DNA from: Candidatus Sericytochromatia bacterium
GTDB lineage: Bacteria; Cyanobacteriota; Sericytochromatia; JACMPN01
Length of the DNA: 16,055 nt
Direction of reading: 5' to 3'
Assembly: GCA_014377495.1 (NCBI GenBank)
Contig: JACMPN010000559.1
Location: 1 to 16,055, forward strand
The notes beneath the pieces are model-generated. The model did not search any database and was not told where the DNA came from. It worked only from the letters and a program-made list of their open reading frames with translations. Positions 8,401 through 13,940 of the stretch are shown here, piece by piece (the stretch's first letter is position 1; each line of letters starts with the position of its first letter). The position numbers and the translations under genes were made by a program.

Positions 8401-9210
8401 CAGGCCCTGTCCCTGATGCAGCAGTACCGGATGCAGGCGGGCGTCTTCGAGGCGCTGAGCGGCCTTTACTGTAGCGAAAAAGACTGGCCAGCCCTGTCCG
8501 AATTGTGCGATGCCCTGTTGGCCAATGGGATCGGGGAAGCCTTTGCCCATGCCTATCGCGGCGTGGCCCGCTTCGAAGTGGGGGAGGTGGACGCCGCCGA
8601 GGCGGATTTCCGCGCCGCCATCGCCCTGAACGAGGGGGACTACGAGTCCTGGAACAACCTCGGGGTCGTCGCCCTGCACCACGAAAAGATCGACGAGGCG
8701 GAGATCTGCTATCGGAAGGCATTGGTGCTGCAGCCGAAGTACTTCACGGCATCCTTCGATCTGGGCAAGATCGCCCAGCACCGGGGCGATCTGACCGCAG
8801 CTTATGCTTTCTTTCAACAGGCAGTGGCCGCACAGCCGTCCAACGTCGAAGCCCTCGTCCGGGTGGCCGATCTCGGCGATGCCCTGGAAATCTGGGATGA
8901 AAGCGAGCAGTACTGGATCGAGGCGATCCACGCCGAACCGGCGGACAGCAACCATTGGGTCAGTCTGGGGTACCACTATCTGAAGCGCACCGACCCGCGG
9001 GCGGCCCTGCGCGTGCTGGGTGAGGCCCTGGCGATGACCAAGGGCAACCCGGCCGTCTTCAGCGGTCTGGGGATCATCCTGCTGGAGCTGGGCCAGTTCG
9101 AGGATGCCCGCAACGCGTTCATGATGGCCGTGCAGTTGCGGCCCGAGGACACGGAGGCCCTGCGCGGGTTTCAGATTGCCGATCAGATGCTGGCCGGGGC
9201 CAACGTCTGA
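5482..9210 (+). CDS. Multidomain protein: GT4-like glycosyltransferase, TPR, GT2 glycosyltransferase, TPR array
   Basis: A 1242-residue protein with two glycosyltransferase modules. Residues about 1-365 look like a GT-B/GT4 enzyme: PGVDLTVFTPDA, RLLCVTDMTWNGDVETL, then ADVVVYLARDAAHPWPVIEALACGVPVLVP. Of the usual E-X7-E pair only Glu262 is present; the first position (254) is Ala. Residues about 374-493 form roughly three TPRs. Residues about 526-695 are a GT2 domain of the SunS/beta-4-glucosyltransferase type (SVSMIVKNEE, LDTGSTDRTVEIA, DGD at 606-608, RIHEQI, LNHYGY). The remainder is about a dozen TPRs, a likely acceptor- or partner-binding scaffold. No signal peptide or membrane helix is seen. 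The ATG at 5482 with upstream ATAGGAAACC is chosen. The frame stays open back to a TTG at 5329, but the extra residues are not family-like. Adjacent to the tandem glycosyltransferases, it probably works on the same glycan. Confidence 0.9.
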   Translation: MALKIGSISRKPELVWWGGVHDTPAGWAPLLRGLQADYRVCLSTDQDSVSLPGGLTGLQNRQPTAVVLTLDLTGPGRGVIPASGHLVHLPVWDFSTMPEAWELPLLNGADGIWLSSAIQMAGFAQDGYPSTRMAVVTPGVDLTVFTPDAAPAVPAGAKGCRLLCVTDMTWNGDVETLVTSYAAEFMAAEDVTLIIADIDKASPQLRKAALQQVATLAENTDAPHILRLALPMDASARAALIRSADVVVYLARDAAHPWPVIEALACGVPVLVPAEGPTAAVAPADVSWTVAGRRLNLAETQVGSVATRGHTSFFQVNGMDLRRMMRQAVEHTDERAVKASAARAAAEVHGWPAVIGRVRDLIAEMLTRPLVREQVQALTRAFSTANEAFIRQEYEEVRRLLEPYAAIAPAAPDYFALLGSAQVFTGNPTDAVTHLSRALQLNPRNANFYNVLGVALFQLKESALAKRFFEAALVLSPDHPGARQSLTDVNRQMIGKSRKLRERIGDGYAHLLILLKHTEAVPAVPARLSVSMIVKNEEKLLGKALASVKNVADEMIVLDTGSTDRTVEIALEMGAKVFHFDWTGDFAEARNASLDHCTGDWVLALDGDEELVETSEAALRQLISRPLTARPMIYLPRIINLINDNEADAIEHYGPRLFQRVPEMRWTGRIHEQIHHATLGDAGVDRLRVPDLVLNHYGYNAVLMAEKGKEARNFALLDRVLKEEPESPFHHFNMGVALRVADRLAEAIPYFRQAIELCVGQGITPMYMATAYNYLIASLVSTGRLTEAIEMAGTCEYYCQDQPDYWLNMGIAHDKLGDNHAAIKMFERCLDLRSSSAPILADRGAMTWKPYAGIGSAYLKLGETEKGERYLRMAIKENPKNMDLRKVLLGYAIQRGEFVRVESDLRGMLTEAVQPERRVVYQDLANLLLSRARPDDAVLLLEGAVAEAVDHAAVLPGAVSDLARCYQMTDRKDQALSLMQQYRMQAGVFEALSGLYCSEKDWPALSELCDALLANGIGEAFAHAYRGVARFEVGEVDAAEADFRAAIALNEGDYESWNNLGVVALHHEKIDEAEICYRKALVLQPKYFTASFDLGKIAQHRGDLTAAYAFFQQAVAAQPSNVEALVRVADLGDALEIWDESEQYWIEAIHAEPADSNHWVSLGYHYLKRTDPRAALRVLGEALAMTKGNPAVFSGLGIILLELGQFEDARNAFMMAVQLRPEDTEALRGFQIADQMLAGANV

Positions 9211-9257
9211 CGGGACCCAGCGGGGACGCGGCCGGGGAAGGTCCGCCGCCTGGGTGC

Positions 9258-9265
9258 GGTACACT
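9258..9265 (+). promoter_or_regulatory. Possible -10 element for the GAF-like gene
   Basis: GGTACACT lies about 48 bases before the ATG of the next gene, in the 102-base gap after the large TPR gene. TACACT matches the sigma-70 -10 consensus at four of six positions, and the same hexamer occurs upstream of the lipoprotein gene. No convincing -35 is visible. Confidence 0.22.
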
Positions 9266-9312
9266 CGGCGTAAGCACGGGCTGTAGGCCCAAATTTCGAG
9301 GAGACACTGCAC

Positions 9313-9903
9313 ATGGCAATTATGGGCATCCCTTTCAAGGCCCCGGCACCTTATCCCCTGCCCGAAGACTTTGCCGCCCACCTGCAGGCCCAGTCTGCCA
9401 AAGAAGCCCTTGGCATGATCAGCCGGCTGATGATCGATCATCAGTGCGCCGATCTGGCCTTCATTGAGCAACTGGGCGCCGACGGCCAGGTGCGGATCGT
9501 GGCCGCGGCCGGCGCCGACGCCCCGGCGGCCCGGGCTGCGACCGACCTGCTGGCCGATGCCGCCGGCCTGGCCTATCCCCTGCCGCCGGCCGGTGACACG
9601 GTGCCGATGGCGGCGACGGTCATCCACGGCAAGGCCGGGCTGCTGGTCATGGGCGAGCTGGCGCCGGACGACACCAAGCTGCCGCAGGCGCCCTTGCGCA
9701 CGTTCCTGCTCGGCGGCGCGACGGCGGCGAACATCGGATTTGCCTATTACAACCCGATCACGGCCCCGGACGGCACGGTCCTTGGCACGATGAACCTGTT
9801 CCGTTACACGGCCTCGGGCCCGTTGAACCACGATCAGCCGGCGTTGGTGAATGCCCTGCTCCAGATCCTCGGCCGGACACTGGCCGCAGCCCCGGTCGGT
9901 TAG
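9313..9903 (+). CDS. Small GAF-domain-like protein
   Basis: A 196-residue soluble protein. The fold signature is GAF-like: an N-terminal helix (about 19-45, AAHLQAQSAKEALGMISRLM), a strand region with a glycine turn (LAFIEQLGADGQVRIVAAAG), and a C-terminal strand-helix pair that is characteristic of GAF domains (DGTVLGTMNLFR, then NHDQPALVNALLQILGRTLA). GAF domains bind small ligands or act as dimerising sensors; no output domain is attached, so the role is unknown. The ATG is preceded by CGAGGAGACACTGCAC, which contains a strong Shine-Dalgarno sequence. The gene ends four bases before the probable start of the pseudouridine synthase, so the two are likely co-transcribed. Ligand and partner cannot be read from the sequence. 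GAF assignment rests on pattern and layout, not on a search. Confidence 0.75.
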   Translation: MAIMGIPFKAPAPYPLPEDFAAHLQAQSAKEALGMISRLMIDHQCADLAFIEQLGADGQVRIVAAAGADAPAARAATDLLADAAGLAYPLPPAGDTVPMAATVIHGKAGLLVMGELAPDDTKLPQAPLRTFLLGGATAANIGFAYYNPITAPDGTVLGTMNLFRYTASGPLNHDQPALVNALLQILGRTLAAAPVG

Positions 9904-9907
9904 GGTT

Positions 9908-10885
9908 TTGGCCCGCAACCCGGTCCGCACGCTCGTCGTGGCCGAGGCGGTGGCGGGCACGTCGTTGGCTGCCTATCTGGCCACGATGCTGCCTGAGGCC
10001 CAGCGGGAGTCCATCCCCGAGCTGCTCGCCCGGGGTGGGGTCTGGGCGGGCAAATACCGCCAGCTGGATCCCGCCTACCCGCTGTCCGCCCGTGACGTGC
10101 TGCGCATCTGCCATCCACCGACGGGCGTCTACGACACGCCGGTGCTGACGGTGGAGATGGTCCTCGCCGACGAGGCCCGCTGGCTGGTGGTGAATAAACC
10201 GGGCGGCTGGTACTCCCAGGCGACACCCTGGGACACGACGGGCAACCTGGTCGGCGCTGTCCAGACCTACCTGCAGCCCCGCCAGCGGGGCGCCGGGACC
10301 TCCTTTCTGCACGAAGTGAACCGCCTGGACCGGGAAACGTCCGGCATCGTCCTCTTTGCCCGGCAAAAGGCGTTGGCCGGTCCTTTGCAGGCGGCCTGGT
10401 CCGGTGGCGGGGTGGACAAGCGGTATGCGGCCGTCGTCCGGGGGCATTGGGCGGAGCCCGTCTTGATCGATGCCCCGCTGGCTTCAGCAGGGTCGGCCCG
10501 GTTTCAGGTGGATCCGGCGGGCAAGCCGGCCCAGACGCAGTTTCGGCCGGTCCTGCACGGCGAGGGCTGGACACTGGTCGAAGCCCACCCGCTGACCGGC
10601 CGCACCCACCAGATCCGGGTCCATGCCGCCCATGCCGGTTACCCGTTGTTGGGTGATGCCCGCTATGGGGGCGGCAAGGTGGCGTCGTCCCGGATCCCCG
10701 GCGACTTTTTCCTGCATGCGGGCCGGTTGTCCGTGCAGGTCCGCGACGAGACGGTGACCTGGGTGGCGCCGCTACCGGCGGCGTGGCGGGCGTTTCTGGC
10801 GACGGTCCCGGACGGCGAAACGGCATGGGCGGCATTGGGCTGGGGGGCGGGTTTGGCGCCTCTGTCCGGTTCAGCAACGGGATGA
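9908..10885 (+). CDS. RluA-family pseudouridine synthase
   Basis: An RNA-modifying enzyme that isomerises uridine to pseudouridine in rRNA or tRNA. The N-terminal 70 residues resemble an S4-like RNA-binding domain (LAAYLATMLP ... PLSARDVLRI). The catalytic domain follows with LVVNKPGG, the signature VNRLDRETSGIVLFA carrying the catalytic Asp141, then KRYAAVVRG and LTGRTHQIRVHAAHAGYPLLGD. The length of 325 residues suits the family. The start is uncertain. TTG at 9908 lies just after the GAF-like stop codon and keeps the whole S4-like region. GTG at 9938 would cut little, and ATG at 9851 would overlap the previous gene and add unconserved sequence. The near-zero gap suggests translational coupling. 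Which member (RluA, C, D or another) and which uridine cannot be decided. Confidence 0.92.
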   Translation: MARNPVRTLVVAEAVAGTSLAAYLATMLPEAQRESIPELLARGGVWAGKYRQLDPAYPLSARDVLRICHPPTGVYDTPVLTVEMVLADEARWLVVNKPGGWYSQATPWDTTGNLVGAVQTYLQPRQRGAGTSFLHEVNRLDRETSGIVLFARQKALAGPLQAAWSGGGVDKRYAAVVRGHWAEPVLIDAPLASAGSARFQVDPAGKPAQTQFRPVLHGEGWTLVEAHPLTGRTHQIRVHAAHAGYPLLGDARYGGGKVASSRIPGDFFLHAGRLSVQVRDETVTWVAPLPAAWRAFLATVPDGETAWAALGWGAGLAPLSGSATG

Positions 10886-10920
10886 CTAGCCACCCTGAGC
10901 GAGATCCGCTAGACTAGTCA
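10883..10920 (+). repeat. Inverted repeat between pseudouridine synthase stop and tRNA
   Basis: TGACTAG (10883-10889) and CTAGTCA (10914-10920) are perfect 7-base inverted copies around a 24-base spacer. The left arm includes the TGA stop of the pseudouridine synthase. No T-run follows, so it is not a normal intrinsic terminator. A weak -10-like TAGACT (10910-10915) overlaps the right arm 12 bases before the tRNA, so the repeat could lie in the tRNA promoter. Confidence 0.4.
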
Positions 10921-10927
10921 ACGTTCT

Positions 10928-11003
10928 GGGGATGTAGCTCAGTTGGTAGAGCGTTGCGTTCGCATCGCAAAGGTCAGGGGTTCGACTCCCCTCATCTCCA
11001 CCA
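10928..11003 (+). tRNA. tRNA-Ala (anticodon CGC)
   Basis: A full 76-base cloverleaf with encoded CCA. The acceptor stem pairs 10928-10934 with 10993-10999; the D-arm is GCTC/GAGC; the anticodon stem TTGCG/CGCAA encloses the loop TTCGCAT; and the T-arm is AGGGG/CCCCT around TTCGACT. The anticodon CGC (10961-10963) reads GCG alanine codons. Position 3 is G and position 70 is T, giving the G3:U70 wobble pair that is the known identity element for alanyl-tRNA synthetase. This independently supports Ala. The discriminator base is A. Confidence 0.98.
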
Positions 11004-11015
11004 GACAGTTATGCG

Positions 11016-11060
11016 AAAAGACACCGGCGCACTGCTTGCAGTCCGGCCGTTGTCTTTTTT
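11016..11060 (+). terminator. Intrinsic terminator after tRNA-Ala, probably bidirectional
   Basis: AAAAGACACCGGC pairs with the GCCGTTGTCTTTT arm with one mismatch, and an inner ACTG/CAGT pair tops the stem. It ends in a run of six T on the + strand, 12 bases after the tRNA. On the - strand the hairpin is followed by four T, and the convergent secreted-protein gene stops 12 bases away, so it may end both transcripts. Confidence 0.8.
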
Positions 11061-11071
11061 GGTCTGACTGG

Positions 11072-11674
11072 TTACTGATAGGGCACGGAGGGCGGCGTGA
11101 CCATCGGGGCGTTGAGACCGGTCTCTCCGACCGGCTGCAGGTTGGGGGCCGGGGTGGGGGTGGCCATGGGCCCCGGCATGGACGTGGCCATCGGCACGGG
11201 GTTCGTCACGCCGGTGGGTGCTGCCAGGGAGTCCGAGGCGGGGGCCTTGGCCGGGCTGGGCAGATCCATGGGGGTGGCTTTGTAGTTCGTTGTCGTCTTG
11301 GGCAGGGAGTCTCGGGTGATCGCCGGCAACGACGTGCGCGGTCCCGGGCGGACGTAGATCGGCGGCAGGGGATTGACATCGACCCGGGGTTTCGTGGCCG
11401 GTACGAACTTGCGCTGACGCTGGCGCAGGTCGCTGGCCAGGGCATCCTCCGTCAGGGCGTCGGCGGGCTGAAACAGGCCCGTATAGGCTTTGCCCAGATA
11501 CTCGTGGGGTCGCGGGTCCGTCGGATTGGCGTCAGCAGCCTGGATCAAGAGGGGCACGGCCTTCTCGAATTCGCCTTTGCGAACCAGTTGCATGCCGTCA
11601 TCGAGGGCATCGGCTAGGGCGAGCTGCGGCGCCAGGGACAGCACGAGGCTGATGGCGAGCAACGATCGGCGCAT
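11072..11674 (-). CDS. Secreted TPR protein with proline-rich C-terminal tail
   Basis: A 200-residue exported protein. Residues 1-21 (MRRSLLAISLVLSLAPQLALA) are a clear Sec signal peptide with a likely ALA cleavage site. Residues about 22-70 hold one TPR-like helix pair (GMQLVRKGEFEKAVPLLIQA, then PRPHEYLGKAYTG). The rest, from about 85, is low-complexity and rich in Pro, Thr, Ala and Met (PMATSMPGPMATPTPAP) and is probably disordered. The ATG is preceded on its strand by AAGGAGAACCCC, a strong ribosome-binding site. It is transcribed away from the lipoprotein gene and towards the tRNA terminator. It probably stays in the periplasm or cell envelope as an adaptor. No enzymatic motif is present and no named family is recognised. 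Confidence 0.85.
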   Translation of the reverse strand: MRRSLLAISLVLSLAPQLALADALDDGMQLVRKGEFEKAVPLLIQAADANPTDPRPHEYLGKAYTGLFQPADALTEDALASDLRQRQRKFVPATKPRVDVNPLPPIYVRPGPRTSLPAITRDSLPKTTTNYKATPMDLPSPAKAPASDSLAAPTGVTNPVPMATSMPGPMATPTPAPNLQPVGETGLNAPMVTPPSVPYQ

Positions 11675-11704
11675 GGGGTTCTCCTTGATGTGACTCTCTT
11701 ACGC

Positions 11705-11710
11705 ATACTA
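11705..11710 (-). promoter_or_regulatory. Possible -10 element for the secreted TPR gene
   Basis: On the - strand this reads TAGTAT, four of six matches to TATAAT, about 30 bases upstream of the start codon in the 142-base divergent gap. No clear -35 lies at the right distance, so the call is tentative. Confidence 0.22.
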
Positions 11711-11781
11711 GAACACCCGCAGCCTGGCGTTTATGACCACCATCACCGGCTGAAGCGGGCTTCATGAGACTGACGACGGCC

Positions 11782-11790
11782 TGCTACACT
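11782..11790 (+). promoter_or_regulatory. Possible extended -10 element for the solute-binding lipoprotein gene
   Basis: TGCTACACT has the TGn extension followed by TACACT (four of six to consensus), 26 bases before the ATG at 11817. A weak -35 (TTCATG, 11761-11766) lies 18 bases upstream, acceptable because extended -10 promoters tolerate a poor -35. Confidence 0.35.
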
Positions 11791-11816
11791 TCGCCCAACG
11801 GCATGAAGGGGGATGG

Positions 11817-13547
11817 ATGGTGCGTCGCAACCGGCTTTGGGGTTCAGCCTGGCTCATCGGCCTGACGGTCCTGTCGGTGATCGCCGGCTGCCAGCGTCGT
11901 CAGCCCGTCGGCAGCGTCTATCGGTGGGGCTATAACGGCGATATTCCCAGTCTGGACCCGATCCAAATCAACGACGTCCAATCCCATGACGCCGGCCACC
12001 TGATTTACAACGCCCTCGTCACCTACCGGACCGTGCTCGCCAGGCCCGGTGAGACTTACTATGACGTCATTCCCGACTTGGCCGAGCGCTGGGACATCAG
12101 CCCCGATCGGCGTCAATACACCTTTCACCTCCGTCCCGGCGTGCGTTTCCACCACGGGCGCGAGCTCGAGGCTGCCGACGTCAAGGCGACGTTCGAGCGG
12201 TTGGCCAACCCGAAAAACGCCTCGAAGGGCCTCTGGACCCTGGGGGCGTTGACGGTCTCCGGCCTGAAAACGTTCCAGGCTGCCTGTAAGGCCGGTCAGC
12301 CGGCGGATCTGGCCGGCGTCCAGGTCCTGGATCGGTTCACCCTGCGCCTGAGGCTCGATTCTCCCATCCCCTTTGCCCTGCATCTGCTGGCCATGCCATC
12401 CTATTACGTTGCGCCGCCGGAGCTGACGGCCAAGTGGGGCCTGGATTTCAGCCGGCACGCCGTGGGCACGGGACCGTACAGGCTGGCCGAGTGGCGGCGG
12501 GGCCAAACCTTGATCCTGGAAAAGAACCCCCACTACTGGGAAAAGGGGCTGCCCCATATCGGGCGGGTGGAGATCCAGGTGGTGCCGTCCGACGAATCGC
12601 GCTTCCTCAAGTTCGAAGTCGGCGACCTGGAACACAACGAGCCGATCCCGCCCGGCCAGTTCAACCGGGTCCTGCACGACCCGCGGTGGAATCCGATCGG
12701 CGCCGAGGCGATCCGGGCCCTGCCCCAGGTCAACGACGTTACCAAGAGCCGGATCATCAAGGCGAACGAGCCGACGACGAACTATTTGGGTTTCAACATG
12801 ACCCTGGCCCCGTTCACCGACGGCCGGGTCCGCCAGGCGTTCAACTGGGCCGTCAACAAGAACAAGGTCTGCAACCGGGTCTGGGGCGGTCGCGCTGTAC
12901 CGGCCGTCGGGGTGCTGCCCCCGGGCTTCCCCGGCTTTGATCCCAAGCGGCCGCTCGCCTATCCCTACGATCCGGCCAAGGCCAAGGTCCTCCTGGACGA
13001 GGCCGGCTGGCAGATGGGGCCGGACGGGATGCGGCGCAAGGACGGCAAGCCGTTGAAGGTGACGCTCTGGTACAACCAGGACGAGCTCTGGGCGGCGACC
13101 GCCTCGGCTGTGCAGGCGGACCTGAAGCAGGTCGGCGTGGACTGTGAGCTGCAGGCCCAGCTGTGGCAGCCCTATCTGGAAAAAATCCGCAAATACGAGG
13201 CGCCGTTTTTCCGGTTCGGCTGGCATGCGGACTATCCGGATCCGGACAATTTCCTGTCGACGATTTTCAGCAAGGCGAACTGGGGCCAGGACAACACGTC
13301 CAAATACGACAACCCGCAGGTCGAGCAGTGGCTGGCCCAGGCCAAGGTGGCCGCCACGTGGCCGGAGCGTGAAGCGCTGTATCGTCAGGCTGAGTCCCAG
13401 ATCATCAGGGATGCGCCCTGGCTGTTCCTGCTGCACCGGGTGCAGTACAAGATCGTCCAGCCCTACGTGCGCCACCAGTTCATCCACCCGATCATCCAGA
13501 ACGACATCAAGCACGTCACCCTGGATGCGATGGCTGAAAGCCCCTGA
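11817..13547 (+). CDS. ABC-transporter solute-binding lipoprotein, family 5 (oligopeptide/dipeptide type)
   Basis: A 576-residue extracytoplasmic binding protein of the DppA/OppA family, which captures peptides, nickel or other solutes for an ABC importer. Residues 1-24 form a lipoprotein signal peptide with lipobox IAGC and lipidated Cys25, so it should be membrane-anchored. The mature part has the family order: YRWGYNGDIPSLDP at the N-terminus, LAERWDISPDRRQYTFHLRP, the hallmark GTGPYR at 217-222 with NPHYWEKG shortly after, RVRQAFNWAVNKNKV in the middle, and a C-terminal FRFGWHADYPDPDNFLS substrate-pocket region. The start ATG has AAGGGGGATGG just upstream. No permease or ATPase gene adjoins it: the flanking genes are on the opposite strand, so the partners are encoded elsewhere. 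The ligand is undetermined. Confidence 0.95.
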   Translation: MVRRNRLWGSAWLIGLTVLSVIAGCQRRQPVGSVYRWGYNGDIPSLDPIQINDVQSHDAGHLIYNALVTYRTVLARPGETYYDVIPDLAERWDISPDRRQYTFHLRPGVRFHHGRELEAADVKATFERLANPKNASKGLWTLGALTVSGLKTFQAACKAGQPADLAGVQVLDRFTLRLRLDSPIPFALHLLAMPSYYVAPPELTAKWGLDFSRHAVGTGPYRLAEWRRGQTLILEKNPHYWEKGLPHIGRVEIQVVPSDESRFLKFEVGDLEHNEPIPPGQFNRVLHDPRWNPIGAEAIRALPQVNDVTKSRIIKANEPTTNYLGFNMTLAPFTDGRVRQAFNWAVNKNKVCNRVWGGRAVPAVGVLPPGFPGFDPKRPLAYPYDPAKAKVLLDEAGWQMGPDGMRRKDGKPLKVTLWYNQDELWAATASAVQADLKQVGVDCELQAQLWQPYLEKIRKYEAPFFRFGWHADYPDPDNFLSTIFSKANWGQDNTSKYDNPQVEQWLAQAKVAATWPEREALYRQAESQIIRDAPWLFLLHRVQYKIVQPYVRHQFIHPIIQNDIKHVTLDAMAESP

Positions 13548-13548
13548 G

Positions 13549-13827
13549 TCAGCCGTCGAGCCTGGGCTCGGGGACAAAATGGCGCTCCGGGGTCCAGTCG
13601 CAGATCGTCTGGCTCCGGCATTCGAGGCAGCCGGCACCATCGCGGTAGGCCGGCTGTCCGGTGACCGGATCGAGGCTGAATCGGGCGGAGACGATCAGCA
13701 CGGCGCTGCTCTGACAGGCATTGCACGTGCGTTCGAAGTCGATCAGGTCCCGCATCGGGTGCTGGTCGGGCCGCGGCCCTGTCGCCTCTTTGGCGATGGG
13801 AGTCCCCAGCCACTTCGTCAGAGCCAT
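13549..13827 (-). CDS. Small protein with two CxxC pairs (putative zinc ribbon)
   Basis: A 92-residue protein of unknown function. Cys35/Cys38 (CNAC) and Cys67/Cys70 (CLEC) are spaced like the two knuckles of a zinc ribbon, with beta-rich sequence between (SAVLIVSARFSLDPVTG) and an extra Cys76. Metal binding is inferred. The ATG has AGGTGA eight bases upstream on its strand. It follows the penicillin-binding protein gene on the same strand after 113 bases and may share its transcript. It converges on the lipoprotein gene with a single base between the two stop codons. No target or DNA-binding partner can be named. Confidence 0.72.
   Translation of the reverse strand: MALTKWLGTPIAKEATGPRPDQHPMRDLIDFERTCNACQSSAVLIVSARFSLDPVTGQPAYRDGAGCLECRSQTICDWTPERHFVPEPRLDG
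13557..13570. repeat. Short inverted repeat at the convergent gene junction
   Basis: CGAGCCTGGGCTCG is a perfect palindromic hairpin (five-base arms, CTGG loop) ten bases after the stop codon of the lipoprotein gene and inside the last codons of the CxxC gene. It lacks a T-run on either side, so it is at best a weak terminator or an RNA 3' end stabiliser. Confidence 0.3.
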
Positions 13828-13940
13828 CGTGTCACCTGCTGCGTGGGCGGAAGTTCACCGTCATCATGGGCCCCGAGCCCACAACGAGGATACCGCTTTT
13901 GCCCGTCATCAGCTGGCCGCAGGGCCACCGGGGCCGCCGC

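Noticed and set aside
5254..9960. A 1568-codon open frame on the - strand opposite the large TPR gene
   Set aside because: Its product is low-complexity, rich in His, Gln, Arg and Gly, with no recognisable domain, and it runs exactly opposite codons of a clear GT/TPR protein. Such antisense openness is expected from the strong G/C bias at third positions.
10928..11003. tRNA-Ala as an integration site for a mobile element
   Set aside because: No copy of the tRNA 3' end, integrase, transposase or phage gene was seen in the window.
11844..13640. A 598-codon - strand frame opposite the solute-binding lipoprotein gene
   Set aside because: The + strand protein has a lipobox and family-5 hallmarks over its full length; the antisense product has no recognisable motif.
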